Below, in pieces: positions 5,641 to 8,696 of a DNA stretch of 8,696 nt. The notes beneath the pieces were generated by a model. That model was not told the origin of the DNA, did not search any database, and worked only from the letters and a program-made list of their open reading frames with translations. Source of the stretch: Acidobacteriota bacterium (lineage in GTDB: Bacteria; Acidobacteriota; Terriglobia; Bryobacterales; Bryobacteraceae). The position numbers and the translations under genes are program-made. The stretch is from contig JAJYKC010000062.1 in the NCBI GenBank assembly GCA_021788955.1, positions 1 to 8,696 of the forward strand, given 5' to 3'. Each line of letters starts with the position of its first letter. The first letter of the stretch is position 1.

Positions 5641-8595
5641 ATGAGGCAAGCGTGGCTGATTGTGTTGGCGGGTGCGGTGTGCGCGGCCGGGGCCGCGGCG
5701 GCCGGGATGCCGGCACAGTTATTCGACGGCCTGTCCTGGCGGATGATCGGGCCGTTCCGCGGCGGCCGGGCGATCGCGGTCACCGGCGTGGCGGGCGATG
5801 GCAGAACATTCTATTTCGGCGCGGTGGGCGGCGGGGTCTGGAAGACGATCGACGCAGGCTCGGTCTGGACGCCGGTTTTCGACGGTCAGGACATCGCATC
5901 CATCGGAGCGATTGAGGTTGCGCCTTCGAGCCCGAACGTGATTTATGCCGGCACGGGCGAGGCGGACATGCGGTCGGACATCGCCTTCGGCGACGGCATC
6001 TACAAGTCCATCGACGGCGGGCGGACCTGGACGAACGCCGGGCTGAAGGATTCGAGGCAGATCGGACGCATCGTCATCCATCCCGAGAATCCCGGCATCG
6101 TCTATGTGGCGGCCCTGGGCCACGCGTATGGCCCGAATGCGGAGCGAGGGGTTTACCGGACCATCGACGGCGGAGCGACGTGGCAGAAAGTCCTCGATAA
6201 GGGACCCGACACCGGCGCGATTGATTTGGCAATGTCGCCCGCGGACCCGAAGACCATTTACGCCGCGATGTGGCAAGCGAGAAGGACTCCGTGGAGCACT
6301 TATCCTCCCGAGGACGGACCGGGGAGCGGGCTGTATAAGACTACCAATGGTGGGGAAACCTGGACACAGCTTACAGGCCATGGGTTGCCGGATGGCCCGT
6401 GGGGACGGGTCGCCGTGGCGGCTGCGTCAGCCACCCGCGTCTACGCCTTGATCGACGCGAAGGCGGCGGGACTCTATCGCTCCGACGACGGTGGGGCAAC
6501 CTGGACGCTGGCCGGAAACGACCGTCGCATTACGAGCCGTGCCTGGTATTTCGGCACGATCACCGTGAACCCCAGCGACCCGGACGACGTGTTTATCCCG
6601 AACGTTGCACTGATGCGTTCCAAGGATGCGGGCAAGACGTTCGACGTCGTGCGCGGGGCGCCCGGCGGCGACGACTATCACCAATTGTGGATCGATCCGA
6701 AGGATCCACAGCGCATGATCCTGGGCAGCGATCAGGGTGTCGTCGTCAGTGTGAACGGGGCGCTGACCTGGACCACGTGGTACAACCAGCCAACGGGGCA
6801 GTTCTATCACGTCATCACGGACCATAGTTTTCCGTACTACGTTTACGGCGCGCAGCAGGACAGCGGATCGATGGCGGTGGCCAGCCGAAGCGACCATGGT
6901 GTGATCGACGGGCGGGACTGGTTTGCTCCGGGCGGCGGAGAAAGCGGCTACATCGCGCCGGACCCGAGAGACAGCAACATCATCTTCTCCGGGGACACAT
7001 ACGGGGGTCTGACGCGGATGGATCGCCGGACATCGCAGGCACAAAACATTTCGCCTTGGCCTTCCTTCCGGTTCGGAACCGAAATCGCCGGAAGGAAGTA
7101 CCGGGCAACCTGGACATCGCCGCTGGTCTTCTCCCCGGCGGATCCTTCCACATTGTATTTCGGCGCCCAATATGTGCTGCGCAGCACCGACGGCGGCTCC
7201 AATTGGAAAGAAATCAGTCCGGACCTGACCGGCGACGAAAGGAAGGGGTCAAAGGACGCGGCGCCGTCCGGCCCAGTAACGGTGGACAACGCCCGCCAAC
7301 GAGGATATGGCGTCGTTTACACGATAGCGCCGTCGCCTCTGGAGGCCCAGGTCATCTGGGCGGGGAGCGACTCGGGCTTGATCCACGTAACTCGCGATGG
7401 AGGCCGGAGTTGGCAGAACGTCACGCCGCCGGCACTGACGCCCTGGAGCAAGATTACCTTGATCGAGGCGTCCCATTTCGACGCCGCCACCGCGTATGCG
7501 GCGGTCGACCGTCACCGCCTCGACGATTACCGCCCCTATATCTACCGGACCCGGGATTTCGGCCGAACGTGGACTCTCATCGTGGACGGTCTGGCCGAGC
7601 CGGCTTTTGTTAATGCTGTGAGCGAGGATCCGGTACGGCGCGGCCTGCTGTTCGCGGGCACGGAAAAAGGCGTGATGGTCTCGTTCGACGAGGGAGACCA
7701 CTGGCAGTCAATGCAGTTGAACCTGCCGGTGGTGTCCGTGCGCGATCTGGCAATTCACGAAGGCGATCTGGCGATCGCGACCCACGGCCGGGCGTTCTGG
7801 ATACTCGATAACATCAGCCCATTACGGCAGGCGCAAGCCGACGTCGCCTCCGGCAGCGCGTATCTCTACGCTCCGTCCGCCGCGTGGCGGCTGAACCCGA
7901 TGCGTTTTGCCGGCACGCCACTGCCGCCGGAGACGCCGCAAGCGAAGAACCCGCCCAACGGGGCCATGATCGACTATTACCTCCACGGCAGCGCGTCGGG
8001 GCCGGTAAGAATTGAGATTTACGATGCCGCAGGCAAGTTGGTCAGGAAGTTCTCGAGCGAGGCCAGGCCGGCGCAGGCTCCCCGGGCAATACCGATCGCT
8101 GCGATCTGGAGGCCCGCGCCGGTGGGCGTCTCGACAAAACCGGGAATGCATCGGTTCGTTTGGGACCTCCGCTATCCTTCGCCGGGGCACGCTGACGACG
8201 AAGAAGCAGAGTTCTCCGGCTTCGGCGGCGGTCCGCAGGTGTTGCCCGGAACGTATGAAGTCCGCTTGATCGCAAACGGGCAAACCTATACCCAGCCGCT
8301 TACGGTGCGTCTGGATCCCAGATCGAAAGCGCCGGCGGCGGAGCTGGCGGATCAACTCGCCCTGGGGTTGAAAGCCTCGGCGAAGATCCAGGAATGCCAC
8401 GGCGTTAGAAAAGGAACCGCCCCGGACGACGTCGTGGCCGCCTGCGCGACGGCGACGAGCGACTTGACGGCGGTACTGGGAGTTGTGGAGAGCGCGGACC
8501 GGCGCCCCACGGCCGCCGCCTACGCGCTCTACGACGACGCTTCACGCCGTATCGACGCCGCAATGGCAAAGATGCCGCCGCACCGGAACAATTGA
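5641..8595 (+). CDS. Secreted Asp-box (BNR/VPS10-like) beta-propeller protein with FlgD-like C-terminus
   Basis: A 984-residue exported protein. Residues 1 to about 21 (MRQAWLIVLAGAVCAAGAAA) form a Sec signal peptide; Cys14 is not in a proper lipobox. After the family signature MIGPFRGGRA (35-44) come eleven Asp-box turns (S/T-x-D/N-x-G-x-x-W/F) starting at residues 69, 123, 174, 234, 281, 327, 370, 515, 584, 637 and 681, marking blades of one or two beta-propellers. ATHGRAFWILD (from 713) closes the propeller part. Residues about 785-895 resemble a FlgD-type Ig domain (EIYDAAGKLVRKF, then GMHRFVWDLRY). The tail holds the only two cysteines of the mature protein (919, 935). Relatives are annotated as BNR-repeat glycosyl hydrolases or sortilin/VPS10-like proteins, but I see no sialidase FRIP motif, and enzymatic activity is unproven. 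Start at 5641 is set by GAGGAGG and the signal peptide. It may be co-transcribed with the GT2 gene 44 bases upstream. Confidence 0.9.
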   Translation: MRQAWLIVLAGAVCAAGAAAAGMPAQLFDGLSWRMIGPFRGGRAIAVTGVAGDGRTFYFGAVGGGVWKTIDAGSVWTPVFDGQDIASIGAIEVAPSSPNVIYAGTGEADMRSDIAFGDGIYKSIDGGRTWTNAGLKDSRQIGRIVIHPENPGIVYVAALGHAYGPNAERGVYRTIDGGATWQKVLDKGPDTGAIDLAMSPADPKTIYAAMWQARRTPWSTYPPEDGPGSGLYKTTNGGETWTQLTGHGLPDGPWGRVAVAAASATRVYALIDAKAAGLYRSDDGGATWTLAGNDRRITSRAWYFGTITVNPSDPDDVFIPNVALMRSKDAGKTFDVVRGAPGGDDYHQLWIDPKDPQRMILGSDQGVVVSVNGALTWTTWYNQPTGQFYHVITDHSFPYYVYGAQQDSGSMAVASRSDHGVIDGRDWFAPGGGESGYIAPDPRDSNIIFSGDTYGGLTRMDRRTSQAQNISPWPSFRFGTEIAGRKYRATWTSPLVFSPADPSTLYFGAQYVLRSTDGGSNWKEISPDLTGDERKGSKDAAPSGPVTVDNARQRGYGVVYTIAPSPLEAQVIWAGSDSGLIHVTRDGGRSWQNVTPPALTPWSKITLIEASHFDAATAYAAVDRHRLDDYRPYIYRTRDFGRTWTLIVDGLAEPAFVNAVSEDPVRRGLLFAGTEKGVMVSFDEGDHWQSMQLNLPVVSVRDLAIHEGDLAIATHGRAFWILDNISPLRQAQADVASGSAYLYAPSAAWRLNPMRFAGTPLPPETPQAKNPPNGAMIDYYLHGSASGPVRIEIYDAAGKLVRKFSSEARPAQAPRAIPIAAIWRPAPVGVSTKPGMHRFVWDLRYPSPGHADDEEAEFSGFGGGPQVLPGTYEVRLIANGQTYTQPLTVRLDPRSKAPAAELADQLALGLKASAKIQECHGVRKGTAPDDVVAACATATSDLTAVLGVVESADRRPTAAAYALYDDASRRIDAAMAKMPPHRNN

Positions 8596-8625
8596 GCCGC
8601 GCCAGGGCCGCACCCTGCTCCGGCT
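8595..8625 (+). terminator. Possible stem-loop terminator after the propeller gene
   Basis: AGCCG (8595-8599) pairs with CGGCT (8621-8625), and inside it CAGGG (8603-8607) pairs with CCCTG (8613-8617), leaving a symmetric 3-by-3 internal loop and a 5-base apical loop. The structure begins on the last base of the stop codon. No T-run follows, so intrinsic termination is uncertain; it could be a 3'-end protecting hairpin. Confidence 0.35.
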
Positions 8626-8696
8626 GATACATTGAAGTCAGGTTGCCGTTTCGCAGCCCCCATTTCGCCGCGCTTTTCCGGACGCTCGCAATAGAT
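8626..8696. other. Intergenic tail with no supported gene
   Basis: These last 71 bases contain no start codon with a ribosome-binding site and no recognisable RNA. A minus-strand reading frame entering from the right edge meets a stop at 8640-8638, so the end of a convergent gene could lie here, but its 18 visible codons match nothing I recognise. Confidence 0.4.

Noticed and set aside
5641..5700. Lipoprotein signal around Cys14 of the propeller protein, which would link it to the Lol permease
   Set aside because: The residue before the cysteine is Val, not Gly, Ala or Ser, so the lipobox rule is not met; a normal signal peptidase I site near residues 18-22 fits better.
6427..7170. Open minus-strand frame of 247 codons opposite the propeller gene
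   Set aside because: The plus strand carries regular Asp-boxes throughout this stretch; the antisense product shows no motif.
5845..7704. Calling the propeller protein a sialidase because of its Asp-boxes
   Set aside because: Asp-boxes occur in many non-sialidase propellers, and the FRIP arginine motif is not seen at the N-terminus.
8405..8632. Small minus-strand frame (75 codons) across the end of the propeller gene
   Set aside because: Most of it is antisense to coding sequence with a composition dominated by Arg, Ser and Pro, and no ribosome-binding site or homologue is recognisable.

Overview
The window holds seven protein-coding genes, one of them cut by the left edge, packed with almost no spare DNA. 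GC content is high (roughly 60%). There is no tRNA, rRNA, CRISPR array, transposase or phage gene. The gene types suggest an Acidobacteriota bacterium, probably of the Bryobacterales/Solibacter kind: a very large secreted Asp-box (BNR/VPS10-like) propeller protein with a FlgD-like C-terminus, lysS followed directly by a LolC/E-type permease, and a dolichyl-phosphate-glucosyltransferase-like GT2 enzyme. This assignment rests on remembered family distribution, not on a search.

Left block, + strand (1-1061): the C-terminal third of polyphosphate kinase 1, then a one-domain rhodanese whose ATG overlaps the kinase stop (ATGA). This pair runs head-on into the next block, and the two facing stop codons overlap in the four bases TTAG.

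Middle block, - strand (4795 down to 1058): lysS (class II lysyl-tRNA synthetase, TTG start), then a LolC/LolE-family permease (GTG start, 4-base overlap GTGA), then a GT4 glycosyltransferase starting 4 bases after the permease stop. This looks like one translationally coupled operon. No LolD-type ATPase is present in the window.

Right block, + strand (about 4829-8595): a GT2 glycosyltransferase diverging from lysS, then, after a 44-base gap holding a GC-only hairpin and a strong ribosome-binding site, a 984-residue exported propeller protein. The last 101 bases hold a stem-loop just after the stop and no gene I can support. The lysS/GT2 divergence is only about 33 bases and contains two small palindromes: CCAATTGG, carrying back-to-back TTG codons, and ATTATAAT just inside GT2, which reads as TATAAT on both strands.

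Nothing here amounts to a clearly new biological system; most genes are housekeeping or cell-envelope functions. The points most worth a second look are an E-to-Q change in the GT4 EX7E motif, a shortened segment between motifs 2 and 3 of LysRS, the two-cluster Asp-box layout and lone cysteine pair of the big secreted protein, the compact divergent control region, and the GC-only hairpin before the propeller gene.
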